A stretch of 53,843 nt of DNA, taken from NCBI GenBank assembly GCA_022511075.1, contig JAFLSE010000017.1, positions 1 to 53,843 on the forward strand. Reading direction: 5' to 3'. A model generated the notes under the pieces. That model did not search any database and had not been told where the DNA came from. It worked only from the letters and a program-made list of their open reading frames with translations. Shown in pieces: positions 43,340-51,893 of the stretch. The stretch's first letter is position 1. Each line of letters opens with the position of its first letter. A program made the position numbers and the translations under genes. Source of the stretch: Prevotella sp. (GTDB lineage Bacteria; Bacteroidota; Bacteroidia; Bacteroidales; Bacteroidaceae).

Positions 43340-44791
43340 TTAGTCGATAACACCTCTAATAGCCATCTTCATATATAAATCTTCATTCATCCAACATGAA
43401 TGATTTGAACTTACAGAAAAAAACAAATAATATGCTGTTGATTTATTTGTGATATGCAGTGTGCCAGACCAATAACATCCTATACCATGATGACCATTGC
43501 TCAAGTATTTTATAACGGGCAGAGTTATAAAATTACCGTTTGGTCCTATTACCTTACAACAATTATTTACCGAATCAAATTCCCAACGACATTTTGTACG
43601 CAATTCTGTTTGCTCATCTCTTGTAGGTAGTCTCCAGGTTCCTCCCATCTTTTGTCTGCACACATCATAATCAAGTATTCCGCATATATTATCAGGAATA
43701 TTGATATTTTTCATTGAAAATGAGAACAACCTACCACTGTCAAACTCTGTCGTAGCGTCAACATTGCATGTCGCCCATTTTACTGAAAGACCCAAATCAA
43801 CGTATGGATGCCCATTATAATCAGTCAATGGAATTTCTTCTAAAATTATTGTCTCATCATTAGAGGGAAATGACTGATTACGTGAATCTAATATTTCTGT
43901 TTGAGGGGAACTATTTCCTTTTTTTGAATAATTTAAATAAGCCAAAAACTCATTTACTGACTGTGGTCTATTCTGCTTTTTTAGTTCCATCGCATGTATT
44001 ACTCCTTTTTGGGTGTTCATAGATACATGTTTTGGAAATTCTGGCAGTCCGCTTTCTAATAAATCACTATAATGTGGAGGTTTTTTTCCTGTCAATAAAG
44101 CATAAAGTGTGGCTCCCAAAGCATATATATCAGTTTGAGGCGTGAAATTAGCAACACCTCCGGGTTTATATTGTTCTATAGGTGCATATCCATGGGTGAA
44201 ACCTGGAATCATTGTAGATGTTTGCTCGCCATCGTCATCATACTGCTTTGAAGTCCCAAAATCTATCAGTATAGGCATATCATCAATTTTACGAATCATT
44301 ATGTTTGCAGGTTTGATATCCAGATGGTTCATGCTACAAGAATGCATATAATCAATAGCTTGTGAAATAAGAATAATATACCGTAATGCAGTATTCTCAT
44401 CTAAAGCACCACCTCGTTTAATGATATCACCAAGAGACTCCCCCTCAACATAATCCATTAAATAGTATGCCGTATTATTTTCCTCGAATATATCTTGAAT
44501 TGAGACTATATTTTGATGATTTAATTTTGCAATATTTTTTGCTTCCTTCAAAAATTTATTTTTTAATTTTGCAACCAATTCTGTGGTATTTGTCGCACTG
44601 AATACAATATTGCCTGTATTCTCATCACGATCACAATAATCTTTGGGAAAAAATTCCTTAACAGCAACCTTTTTATCTAAAAGAGAATGAACGGCAAGGT
44701 AAGTTATACCAAATCCCCCTTGCCCTAAAATTTTGATAATTTTGTATTTATTGTTTTGAAGGGTAGAACCTATTTGAAGACTATTCATCAA
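43340..44791 (-). CDS. Ser/Thr kinase fused to FISUMP domain, no membrane segment (kinase 5)
   Basis: A 483-residue protein: kinase about 12-275 (LGQGGFGITYLA, KKVAVKEFFPKD, MNHLDIKPANIM, LIDFGTSKQYDDDGE, THGYAPIEQ), a 50-residue linker, then a FISUMP domain at about 325-483 (YVDLGLSVKWATCNVD, GGTWRLPTRDEQTELRTKC, CKVIGPNGNFITLP, IGCYWSGTLHIT). No hydrophobic segment is visible between, so the FISUMP domain should be in the cytoplasm together with the kinase, unlike the exported paralogues. DFG is followed by Thr (DFGTSK) and the GTPGYAP motif is altered to FTHGYAP. Confidence 0.92.
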   Translation of the reverse strand: MMNSLQIGSTLQNNKYKIIKILGQGGFGITYLAVHSLLDKKVAVKEFFPKDYCDRDENTGNIVFSATNTTELVAKLKNKFLKEAKNIAKLNHQNIVSIQDIFEENNTAYYLMDYVEGESLGDIIKRGGALDENTALRYIILISQAIDYMHSCSMNHLDIKPANIMIRKIDDMPILIDFGTSKQYDDDGEQTSTMIPGFTHGYAPIEQYKPGGVANFTPQTDIYALGATLYALLTGKKPPHYSDLLESGLPEFPKHVSMNTQKGVIHAMELKKQNRPQSVNEFLAYLNYSKKGNSSPQTEILDSRNQSFPSNDETIILEEIPLTDYNGHPYVDLGLSVKWATCNVDATTEFDSGRLFSFSMKNINIPDNICGILDYDVCRQKMGGTWRLPTRDEQTELRTKCRWEFDSVNNCCKVIGPNGNFITLPVIKYLSNGHHGIGCYWSGTLHITNKSTAYYLFFSVSSNHSCWMNEDLYMKMAIRGVID

Positions 44792-44851
44792 TTATATGGT
44801 ATTAAAAATTAATAATGTAAATTCATGTGTCATTTCTTCATGCTAAAAAAA

Positions 44852-45685
44852 TCAAAAAGCAGCTATAGCCCTCACGCCCATACGAGTTGTTTCTTTAACT
44901 AAGGTGTAAAGGTATGATGAACTTGAATCATAGTTATCTGTTAGCCATATTACCCATCCTTCTTGTTTATAACCTTTAACATATATGCATTCATTAGCTG
45001 TCCAATAACTACTATAATCATCTGATTTGAAACCGTATTGCTTCAAATTTGCCAGAGCGTAAGATACATCAAACTGGGCTATTGTATAACCATTTGACTG
45101 ATTTCTTAAAACTTCCTGCACATTCGACTTACCTAGATTTCTTATTATATCAATCCATTGACCTACGCTTGGAAGAAACCAACCACTAAATGAGCTTGGT
45201 AAGCGTTTTGGATAACTACGTGCATACGAAAATGCATTATTAGATGAGGCCTTTATAGAAGAACAGTTACTATAACTATAACCATTGCGGTCATTTATAA
45301 GATTATGCATATCAGGATAATCCATATTAGGGATCTCCTGCACATCTGATTTTGGTCCCCATAGACATCTCCCTCTTTTTGCATCTTCTAATGCAACAAT
45401 ATATCCATGTGTCCATCCCTTCTGTGCATCTAATTTCGTAGGAGAAAGAGAAAATATTACACCAGCATAATTGATTCCTGGAATCTTCTCATAAGAAAAC
45501 TTTCCTTCAGATGTCACCCAATCTCCTATTCGCAATTGAGAAAAATCTGTTATCAAACGGATATCAGATATCTTTGTCATGTTAGAATTTAAATTTTCTT
45601 GTGAAGATGGCCTAACAACTACGCCTTGTCCTGAACAAAGTAAGGATTGACAAAATAATACCGTTAAAAGAAAGTTTTGTTTCAT
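44852..45685 (-). CDS. Exported DUF1566-like domain protein with RPS motif
   Basis: From the ATG at 45685 (MKQNFLLTVLFCQSLLCSGQG) it has 277 residues with a signal peptide; the mature form starts QGVVVRPSSQEN. It shares the domain of the 29.9 and 32.8 kb proteins: RIGDWVTSEGKFS, AGVIFSLSPTK, GYIVALEDAKRG, SGWFLPSVGQWIDII and SYWTANE. The frame is open to 45721, but the downstream Met gives the clean leader. Likely an outside sensing module for kinase 6, encoded directly upstream. Confidence 0.8.
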   Translation of the reverse strand: MKQNFLLTVLFCQSLLCSGQGVVVRPSSQENLNSNMTKISDIRLITDFSQLRIGDWVTSEGKFSYEKIPGINYAGVIFSLSPTKLDAQKGWTHGYIVALEDAKRGRCLWGPKSDVQEIPNMDYPDMHNLINDRNGYSYSNCSSIKASSNNAFSYARSYPKRLPSSFSGWFLPSVGQWIDIIRNLGKSNVQEVLRNQSNGYTIAQFDVSYALANLKQYGFKSDDYSSYWTANECIYVKGYKQEGWVIWLTDNYDSSSSYLYTLVKETTRMGVRAIAAF

Positions 45686-45762
45686 TTTAATAATTCGTTT
45701 TCCTAAAAAGATTTTTCTCAATTACAAAATAATCTCATATAGGAAACAGCATCTTTGGTATT

Positions 45763-47283
45763 TCAATCAAAGGCTTTGCCATCTTTATTATACCATGTAC
45801 CTTTGTTTGGCTGACCATTTTTAAAAGAACCTTCAAAATATTCTCCAGAAGATTTAACTGTATACCGACCTTTGTCATATTGATTATACTTGAAAGTGCC
45901 AACAAATTTGTCGCCATTCTTTTGAGTATAGGTTGTGTGGCCATGCATTTTCCCCCATTCAAATTCGCCAACATATATGTTGCCAGTATATTCTCCAGCA
46001 ATTATTTTTGCAACACCTTTACCATGAGGTAGCCAGTCCGTACTTCCGAATACAGAATCAGGTTCAACTTCTCCTGAATATATCGCTTTACCTAATGGAG
46101 AATCCCATGTCATATTTTTTATAGTTTTAAGAGCTGGATTGTCCATCATGTTCTCAATATCACTTTCTGATATTATGTGTTTGGAATAATCAGGATTATT
46201 GTTTTTTGTCCAAATAACTACAGTTATTGCTATAATAAATATAAAAGAAGCAATCCACATCCATCTTTTCTTAATAGATGAGGGGTGAGGAGTTGACTTT
46301 TGGATATCTTGACTTACTGAATTCGGTCGTGGAAAATCTATTTTCGATTTCGGATCTGGCTCTGGTTTTATAATTGTGACCTCCTCCATTTCATTAACAT
46401 CATCCAAAAAATCTTTGATATTTTGATAGCGATCTTTTTTTATTGATTTCATCGCCTTTTCTACAGTTGCAACAAGACGTTTTGACACTCCCGTATTTAT
46501 AAGTTCGTTGCGAGGAAATCCTTCATTCAAAATGGAAGTCGCCTCTGGAGGTCTTTTACCTGTAAGCATTTTGAACAGCGTTGCTCCCAAAGCATACACA
46601 TCCAAGGTGGCAGGAAATGTGCCATCCTGATTATAACTCGATTGTTCAATGGGTGCATATCCTGGAGTACCTAATCCAATAGATGTACTTGATTCAGGTT
46701 CACCATCCTCTGTAAACTGTTTCGCCAAACCAAAATCTATAAGATAATATTTCCCGTCAGGTTTACACATGATATTTTTGGGTTTAATATCAAGATGAAG
46801 CATATTCTGCGAATGCATATATTTCACCGCATTACCTATCTCGTTTATTACCAAAATAGCTTCAGATTCACTCAAAAAACCATGCTGTTTTATATTATCG
46901 TCAAGATTTATTCCCTCAAGGAACTTCATGACGTAATATGTAGTATTGTTCTCATCAAAAACATCAAAAACCTTAACAATATTAGGATGTGAAAGCTTTG
47001 AAAGATTTTCTGCTTCTTTTCTAAATTTTTTGCGATAGTTGATAAAGACACTTCCAGAAGACCCTTCGACAGAGCTGCCATCTTCTTTACGACTATTGAC
47101 TTCGCTCATAAAGAACTCTTTAATAGCCACCTTCGCTTCAACATCCATTTGTCCCAAGCTTCCTTGTGTGGTAAACTTAGCTGTTGCAAGATAGGTGATT
47201 CCAAAACTACCTTTTCCAAGTACTTTCTCTATACGATAAGTTCCCTTTTGTAGTATTATACCAGGTTTAAGACCGTGTGACAT
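45763..47283 (-). CDS. Ser/Thr kinase with transmembrane segment and MORN repeats (kinase 6)
   Basis: A 506-residue kinase: LGKGSFGITYLA, KVAIKEFFMSEV, LHLDIKPKNIM, LIDFGLAKQ, GTPGYAPIEQ; kinase domain about 18-285. One membrane segment near 345 (MWIASFIFIIAITVVIW). The outside part ends in MORN-type repeats (YTGNIYVGEFEWGKMHG, KFVGTFKYNQYDKGRY, EYFEGSFKNGQPNKGT), which usually bind lipids, peptides or glycans. It starts 6 bases after the FHA gene. Its kinase domain is close to those of kinases 1 and 2. Confidence 0.93.
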   Translation of the reverse strand: MSHGLKPGIILQKGTYRIEKVLGKGSFGITYLATAKFTTQGSLGQMDVEAKVAIKEFFMSEVNSRKEDGSSVEGSSGSVFINYRKKFRKEAENLSKLSHPNIVKVFDVFDENNTTYYVMKFLEGINLDDNIKQHGFLSESEAILVINEIGNAVKYMHSQNMLHLDIKPKNIMCKPDGKYYLIDFGLAKQFTEDGEPESSTSIGLGTPGYAPIEQSSYNQDGTFPATLDVYALGATLFKMLTGKRPPEATSILNEGFPRNELINTGVSKRLVATVEKAMKSIKKDRYQNIKDFLDDVNEMEEVTIIKPEPDPKSKIDFPRPNSVSQDIQKSTPHPSSIKKRWMWIASFIFIIAITVVIWTKNNNPDYSKHIISESDIENMMDNPALKTIKNMTWDSPLGKAIYSGEVEPDSVFGSTDWLPHGKGVAKIIAGEYTGNIYVGEFEWGKMHGHTTYTQKNGDKFVGTFKYNQYDKGRYTVKSSGEYFEGSFKNGQPNKGTWYNKDGKAFD

Positions 47284-47289
47284 CTTACA

Positions 47290-48057
47290 TTATTTTTCTA
47301 CAAATTCACTTTTACAATAAGGACAATGCATCGAGTATTGTTTTTTTAACAACTTGTAACTGATATTGCCTAAAAATTTGTTGCATTCTGGATTGGGGCA
47401 TACATATCGATCCTGAAATTCTTCATTCAATTGTTCAATAACATCTGAGGTTTCATCATTTTTTAACCCAACGAAACTGTATATATTCCCCAAAATACCA
47501 ATGCCTGTAAGAACATAGCCAACGGGTCCAAATAAAAATATACAAGGCATTGCACACATTGTAAATATACCGCATCCTGAGCGTACTAAATTAATTCTTT
47601 TTTGTTTTGCTTGAATTTCTTTTCTCTTTGTCTGGAGATTAGTCCACACATGCTCAAGGTGAGATATGTTGAATTTACCTTCCGGAGGTGGCGGTGGAGG
47701 AACAACATCAACTAATTTTTTTGCGGTTTCAATTACGACCGGAAGACTGATGCCGAATCTATCTTTGCCTAACTCAACTAAATTTGTTAATGAAACACGC
47801 TTGGATGCAATTTCTGAACCATTAACAAAAGTACGATTCCGGGATTTCATATTAGTGAGAATCATATTTCCACTTTGGTCAACAGTTATTTTTGCATGAG
47901 CAACACCTTCAGCCAGCTTACAGCGACTTACACATGAAGGAACACTTCCAGGAGCTCCTATAGCAGCATTTTTCCCATTCTCTTGTATGGCAACGAGAAG
48001 ACGACCTTGTCCAGGCTCTTTACCTATGAGAATTGTCTTGCCTTTAAGTTTATCCAT
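47290..48057 (-). CDS. FHA-domain membrane protein with C-terminal zinc ribbon
   Basis: 255 residues. FHA domain about 10-105: ILIGKEPGQGRLLVAIQ, SRCKLAEGVAHAKITVD, MKSRNRTFVNGSEI, VELGKDRFGI. A proline run (VPPPPPPEG) and a helical stretch lead to a hydrophobic hairpin near 165-205 (IFTMCAMPCIFLFGPVGYVL), then a zinc ribbon CPNPEC / CPYCKSEF at the C-terminus. The FHA serine-arginine-x-histidine site is altered (GVAHAKI), so peptide binding may be weaker. It is the first effector gene after the two regulators. Confidence 0.87.
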   Translation of the reverse strand: MDKLKGKTILIGKEPGQGRLLVAIQENGKNAAIGAPGSVPSCVSRCKLAEGVAHAKITVDQSGNMILTNMKSRNRTFVNGSEIASKRVSLTNLVELGKDRFGISLPVVIETAKKLVDVVPPPPPPEGKFNISHLEHVWTNLQTKRKEIQAKQKRINLVRSGCGIFTMCAMPCIFLFGPVGYVLTGIGILGNIYSFVGLKNDETSDVIEQLNEEFQDRYVCPNPECNKFLGNISYKLLKKQYSMHCPYCKSEFVEK

Positions 48058-48077
48058 ATTTATAATGTTCTTATTGT

Positions 48078-48458
48078 TTATTCTTGCACTTCAGACGTTC
48101 CTGTTACATACATTTCCCGTAACTTTTTTAGTGCATCTTTTGATACGTTAATATGATATTCGAAGTTTTCTCCATCACTCAACGAAAGTCTTTGTTTAAG
48201 AATCGCAATTTGATATACAAAATTTAAATTTACAATATGTCTCTTACCTACTCTTGCAAATATACCAGCTGCATCTTTTAGTTTATCATTAAGGATACTT
48301 TGCATTTGAGTAAGGCTCATCCATATAGTGGCCTTCATTCTGTTATTCAGAATAATGTTGGTATAGTTTCCATCAGATTCAAAATAGACGATCTTAGAGA
48401 TATCCACTCTAAAGAACTCGTCCCGTGAGTTTAAGTAAAGATATTTTGCCTTATTCAT
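48078..48458 (-). CDS. Stand-alone LytTR DNA-binding protein
   Basis: 126 residues formed by a single LytTR domain: DEFFRVDISKIVYFESDGNY, IWMSLTQMQSIL, IFARVGKRHIVNLNFV. LytTR domains bind two 9-10 bp direct repeats about 21 bp apart. No receiver domain is attached, so it must be controlled by abundance, a partner, or phosphorylation by the kinases. A matching operator lies at 41.75 kb in front of the internal promoter. Confidence 0.92.
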   Translation of the reverse strand: MNKAKYLYLNSRDEFFRVDISKIVYFESDGNYTNIILNNRMKATIWMSLTQMQSILNDKLKDAAGIFARVGKRHIVNLNFVYQIAILKQRLSLSDGENFEYHINVSKDALKKLREMYVTGTSEVQE

Positions 48459-48485
48459 AATTAAAGTTAGTTTAATATTTTTTTA

Positions 48486-49163
48486 TCATATATTATCCAT
48501 AATCTGTAAAAAAGCAGTTGGTATATAGGCCGTTGATACTAATCCCACTGTAGAGATAGTAACAATAACGCGTTGCTGTCCAGATACACGTGCGACCTTT
48601 CCTTCTACGCCTTTAAAAATGCCATCAATGACCTTAACGGTCTCGCCTCCTTTATAATGACATTGAGAATCCTCTACAAGTCTCAAATGCTCACTTTTGT
48701 TACATGTGGCAAGTATGAAGTTTTCCATTTCCTTGTAGGAAACAGTTAATGGCGGATTCTTTTGTTCCTCGTCCTTTTCAAAATGATTGTAATAGAAAGT
48801 CAAATAAGATAATTCAGGAGTCTCCTTTACGTATTCTTTGGCCTTATCTTCTGTGGTATATACAAAAAGAAGGTTTGGAATTAAAGACTCCAGAACCTTC
48901 TTTTGTTTACCATTAATTACTTTACGAGTGTAACGCTTGGCTATATAGACAAACATACCATCTTCTACAATATAATCAGACGCTTTGTCTTCTCGCCCAT
49001 AAGATGCACGAAAAACATACCAGCTTTTCCCAGATGTAGGCACATACCTTACCGACACCCCTGTCTTTGAACTTTTAGCTTCGGGGATAGTATCAGGGAT
49101 AAGCCTGACACCCGGAGGTTCTGCCTCGCCTCGTCGAGTTTTCACATTAGACAATGTGCTCAT
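48486..49163 (-). CDS. NusG-like (UpxY family) transcription antiterminator
   Basis: From the ATG at 49163 it has 225 residues; the frame is open to 49253, but that extension looks non-coding. The NGN-type domain begins SGKSWYVFRASYGREDKASD, with MFVYIAKRYTRKVI and SLIPNLLFVYTTED, and the C-terminal KOW motif is DGIFKGVEGKVARVSGQQRV. UpxY proteins in Bacteroidales bind RNA polymerase in the leader of long operons and prevent early termination, mostly in capsule loci. Here the operon downstream is a 30-kb signalling island. A leader of over 400 bases lies upstream. Confidence 0.9.
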   Translation of the reverse strand: MSTLSNVKTRRGEAEPPGVRLIPDTIPEAKSSKTGVSVRYVPTSGKSWYVFRASYGREDKASDYIVEDGMFVYIAKRYTRKVINGKQKKVLESLIPNLLFVYTTEDKAKEYVKETPELSYLTFYYNHFEKDEEQKNPPLTVSYKEMENFILATCNKSEHLRLVEDSQCHYKGGETVKVIDGIFKGVEGKVARVSGQQRVIVTISTVGLVSTAYIPTAFLQIMDNI

Positions 49164-49600
49164 ATCGGACCTATTTTGTGTTATCGGTTCGATGCCGGAC
49201 ACAAAAAAGCGTGGAACCACTGTTGTCCATTCCACGTATCGAGGCTCTTGCATTGCCTATTGAAATCGAACAGACAACGTTAGAGCCCACGCCGATATGA
49301 GTATAGTACCCCCAATACCAGTTAAGAACTTTTGTTCGGTCTGGTAAAGGGGATGCGTATAAACACATCCCGCAGACGCCTACCGTTGCAATGCTCAAGA
49401 TCTCAATCGATTTGTTTGCAAGATTTCGATACGTCTCGAACAAAGCGTTGTAAACGCCTTTTCATGTCCTTCCCCGCTTTCCCACCCAAAGCCCGCCTTG
49501 GCGAATGGCACAAGTGACATACTCCTTGGCTCGGCGCGAGCTATTATGCCTTCAAAAACCACCTTTAGGGAAGATTTTATCTTGCATAAGATGCAGAAAA
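49164..49600 (-). promoter_or_regulatory. Long leader of the signalling island
   Basis: About 440 transcribed bases between the promoter and the antiterminator start. It contains an 8-bp stem (49350-49357 with 49364-49371, loop of 6, one G-U) and several GC-rich stretches unlike the AT-rich coding region. Long leaders ahead of UpxY-type genes are where such proteins act. A 90-codon frame on the same strand (49443-49171) crosses it and could be a leader peptide, but I see no family. Confidence 0.5.
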
Positions 49601-49606
49601 TTAGGA

Positions 49607-49639
49607 CAAAAGTACAAAAAAAGTATGAATAACTATCAA
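49607..49639 (-). promoter_or_regulatory. Main promoter of the signalling island
   Basis: Minus strand: TACTTTTG (49614-49607) fits TAnnTTTG; TTG at 49639-49637 is a possible -33 element, 22 bases away. Transcription would start near 49600. The 49,640-50,033 stretch beyond is AT-rich and I see no gene in it. Confidence 0.6.
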
Positions 49640-50033
49640 CAATTGTGAAAAACCATGAACAAGAACTCTAGTTTTATGTTTTTTTTGCAAAATCTAACAA
49701 AAAAATTATTTTTCACATCTTTTGTAATTAGCAATAACAGAGTTTTGCTAATCTTACTTATAGCTGATATTAAAAGTAAAAAATAATATTTAAAAACATC
49801 GTTCCAAAAAGACGACGGCAAAAGATAGGAATATATTAAAGATGATACTTCTTATGCTTTCTGACGATATTGATATCATTGGGGGGTATGTAGTATTTGC
49901 ATACAAATCTTTGGCTATAAGTACGAAGTAATTCATGTAATCATGCATAATAGCAGACACCATAGCACAAAAGTAATACTGGAAGCTTATACACAAAAGA
50001 CATAGGTAAAGAACTTTCAGAAAGATGACTACT

Positions 50034-50540
50034 TTAATGTTCGAATAGCAAGAGGTATTCCATCCAGCGACGACGAAGGATATAGGGATGCCTTTTACCT
50101 TTGTAATGACAGAAATCCAGCAAATCATAAAGAATGTTGCGATTGCCTGCATCGAGTTTTGTAAGCACCATGCTTTGGGGCTTGTTTTTGTTGCCAAGCA
50201 AGGACGCACAACCACAGTTGTAGCTTACGCATCCCAACAGCAAACTATTAGCACCATATTTCCGGAAAAGAGCACAGTTTTTACGCAGGTCGTTACGCAA
50301 GAGAGAATCCGCTTGGTGTTCTGTTATCGGGTAGGTCAGATTCTCGCCTGGTTGTATTCGATGACCATAACCTATATATGGGTAGTCCTTTCGAGTATGC
50401 CATTGTTCGTAATACTTGATAAGCGTAACAGCACGCTCAAAAGGTGGCAGTTTCATAAGGTTGTGCAAATTCTGCTGTGAAGATGCGTTGACGGCTCCAC
50501 AGAAGAATAGCACGACCAAAATCATCATCTGTCGTATCAT
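50034..50540 (-). CDS. Exported lysozyme-like protein of a conjugative element
   Basis: 168 residues: signal peptide MIRQMMILVVLFFCGAVNAS, then a GH24/T4-lysozyme-like domain with ERAVTLIKYYEQWH (catalytic Glu position), YPYIGYGHRIQPGE (GYGH motif) and LLLGCVSYNCG. Such small muramidases are encoded in the tra region of Bacteroides conjugative transposons to open peptidoglycan for the transfer channel. It overlaps the TraG-like remnant by 4 bases, which confirms the context. It is full length but probably a leftover because the upstream gene is broken. Confidence 0.8.
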   Translation of the reverse strand: MIRQMMILVVLFFCGAVNASSQQNLHNLMKLPPFERAVTLIKYYEQWHTRKDYPYIGYGHRIQPGENLTYPITEHQADSLLRNDLRKNCALFRKYGANSLLLGCVSYNCGCASLLGNKNKPQSMVLTKLDAGNRNILYDLLDFCHYKGKRHPYILRRRWMEYLLLFEH

Positions 50541-51770
50541 TTTCCCTCTCTCTTTCCCAAAACGGTTTCAATTATGCTCTTGACATCCTGAGTGACAGAA
50601 ACAAAGTTTTTATACAGAATCTGTTCACGTTCCTCCGGCGATCCGAAATCATAGAAGATTGGAAGCGGACACTTGTCGTATTGGGCTTCCTCCTTCTTGA
50701 TAGCCTCGATGTCAAGGTTTGTCTTGCAGAAGAACTTGCTTGTCTTGAACTCTTCTGCCTCCTGTATGTTCATACTACCACCTCGACCTATCTTGGTTTT
50801 CTGAAAGTCACGAGCCACCTGACCGCAGATCCAGCCTGTAGGCATGTCGGAAATCTTACTTGCTGGTACGAGGCTGTCCATGTTTTCGTTGAGATTGATG
50901 GATGTGCGGTCTCTATCAATGGTCACACCTTTTTTCAGCTGTACTACCTTGCCGAAAATATCATTGCTCAGCCATTCAAGAGTTTCCTTTGAACGGGCGG
51001 AGCCAGACATGACATTACCGACAGTAGTGATTATCTTCTGCATACCTACCTTGCCATAGTCGGCTTCCAACTGAGGCAGTTCCTGAAAGCCAAGGGCAAC
51101 AGACACCTTGTTGCTTCGGGCTGTGCCGATAAGACGGTCGATTTTATGGAAATAAAGCATACCCTCCAGCTGTTCCATAGCCTTGTTCTTCAATGCGGTT
51201 TTGAAAGGACCGAGAAGAGGTACAACCTCATTGTCGGTCTCCAACACCTCAAAATAGTCTGATAGCTTTCGTCGAGGAACGAAAGGATATGCGGCATGTC
51301 ACTATATTTGCCAAGCCAGTAGTATTCGCCTTTCTCTGCATCAAGGAGATTTCCATCCCAATCAAAGACACGACCCGTAGGTTTCTCACGACGAGTTTGC
51401 TTATCCATTACCTTTTCGGCTTTGAGCAGATTGCCATTCTTGTCGTATGGCTCACGCTCGTAGTTGACGAAGAAGTAGATGCATGCGGCAAGGAAGTTGA
51501 CAGCTGAGGTTTGAAAGAACAGGTCGCTGCCACCGCCTCCCTATTTCTTTCCCTTCTGTAAAGATTCAAGCAGGGTCTCTGCTGTCTCAGAGGCAGCAGC
51601 CAAATTTGGGATGTACTTGCTCTGGATAGGATTGACTCTTCGGGAGTGGCTTACATCCACAAAGTTAATGACATTGAACTGAAAATGTATCCCTTGCGGA
51701 ATTTACCCTTCCAGTAATAACGCATGGAGATGTTGACAGAGTACTTGTCGTTTTATTACCTCCTCGCACT
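50537..51770 (-). pseudogene. Decayed TraG/VirD4-like coupling protein
   Basis: The last 236 codons (to 51247) are open and read as a conjugation coupling ATPase C-terminus: GTARSNKVSVALGFQELPQL, TTVGNVMSGSARSKETLEWL. Upstream the same protein continues in other frames: GEYYWLGKYSDMPHILSFLD (frame 51408-51190) after a one-T loss in ATTTTG near 51246, then across an in-frame TAG at 51539-51541 into RRVNPIQSKYIPNLAAASE, then another shift near 51690 to SVNISMRYYWKGKFRKG. Walker A and the N-terminal membrane part are missing. Several independent lesions show real decay. Confidence 0.82.
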
Positions 51771-51893
51771 GCTTGCAATTCGCAATAAAAGTTAAAAATG
51801 TTAAATATTTATCTTTTTGAGCCGTCATAGATTTTACCGTATTAGTTTTCTACCGTTTAATCATCAAGTTACTATTATTTAGCAACTTACAAA

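Noticed and set aside
49171..49443. A 90-codon frame in the island leader, as an independent gene.
   Set aside because: It overlaps the antiterminator gene in another frame and shows no domain. Kept only as a possible leader peptide inside the leader entry.
19119..49639. A T6SS, TerY or BREX system.
   Set aside because: Kinase, PP2C and FHA proteins fit such loci, but no Vgr/Hcp/Tss, vWA, PglX or PglZ-like genes are seen.
19119..49639. Diversity-generating retroelement.
   Set aside because: No reverse transcriptase and no template/variable repeat pair were recognised, although the target-like folds are present.
50088..50480. Plus-strand 130-codon frame opposite the lysozyme gene.
   Set aside because: It has no domain, while the minus frame has a signal peptide and lysozyme motifs.
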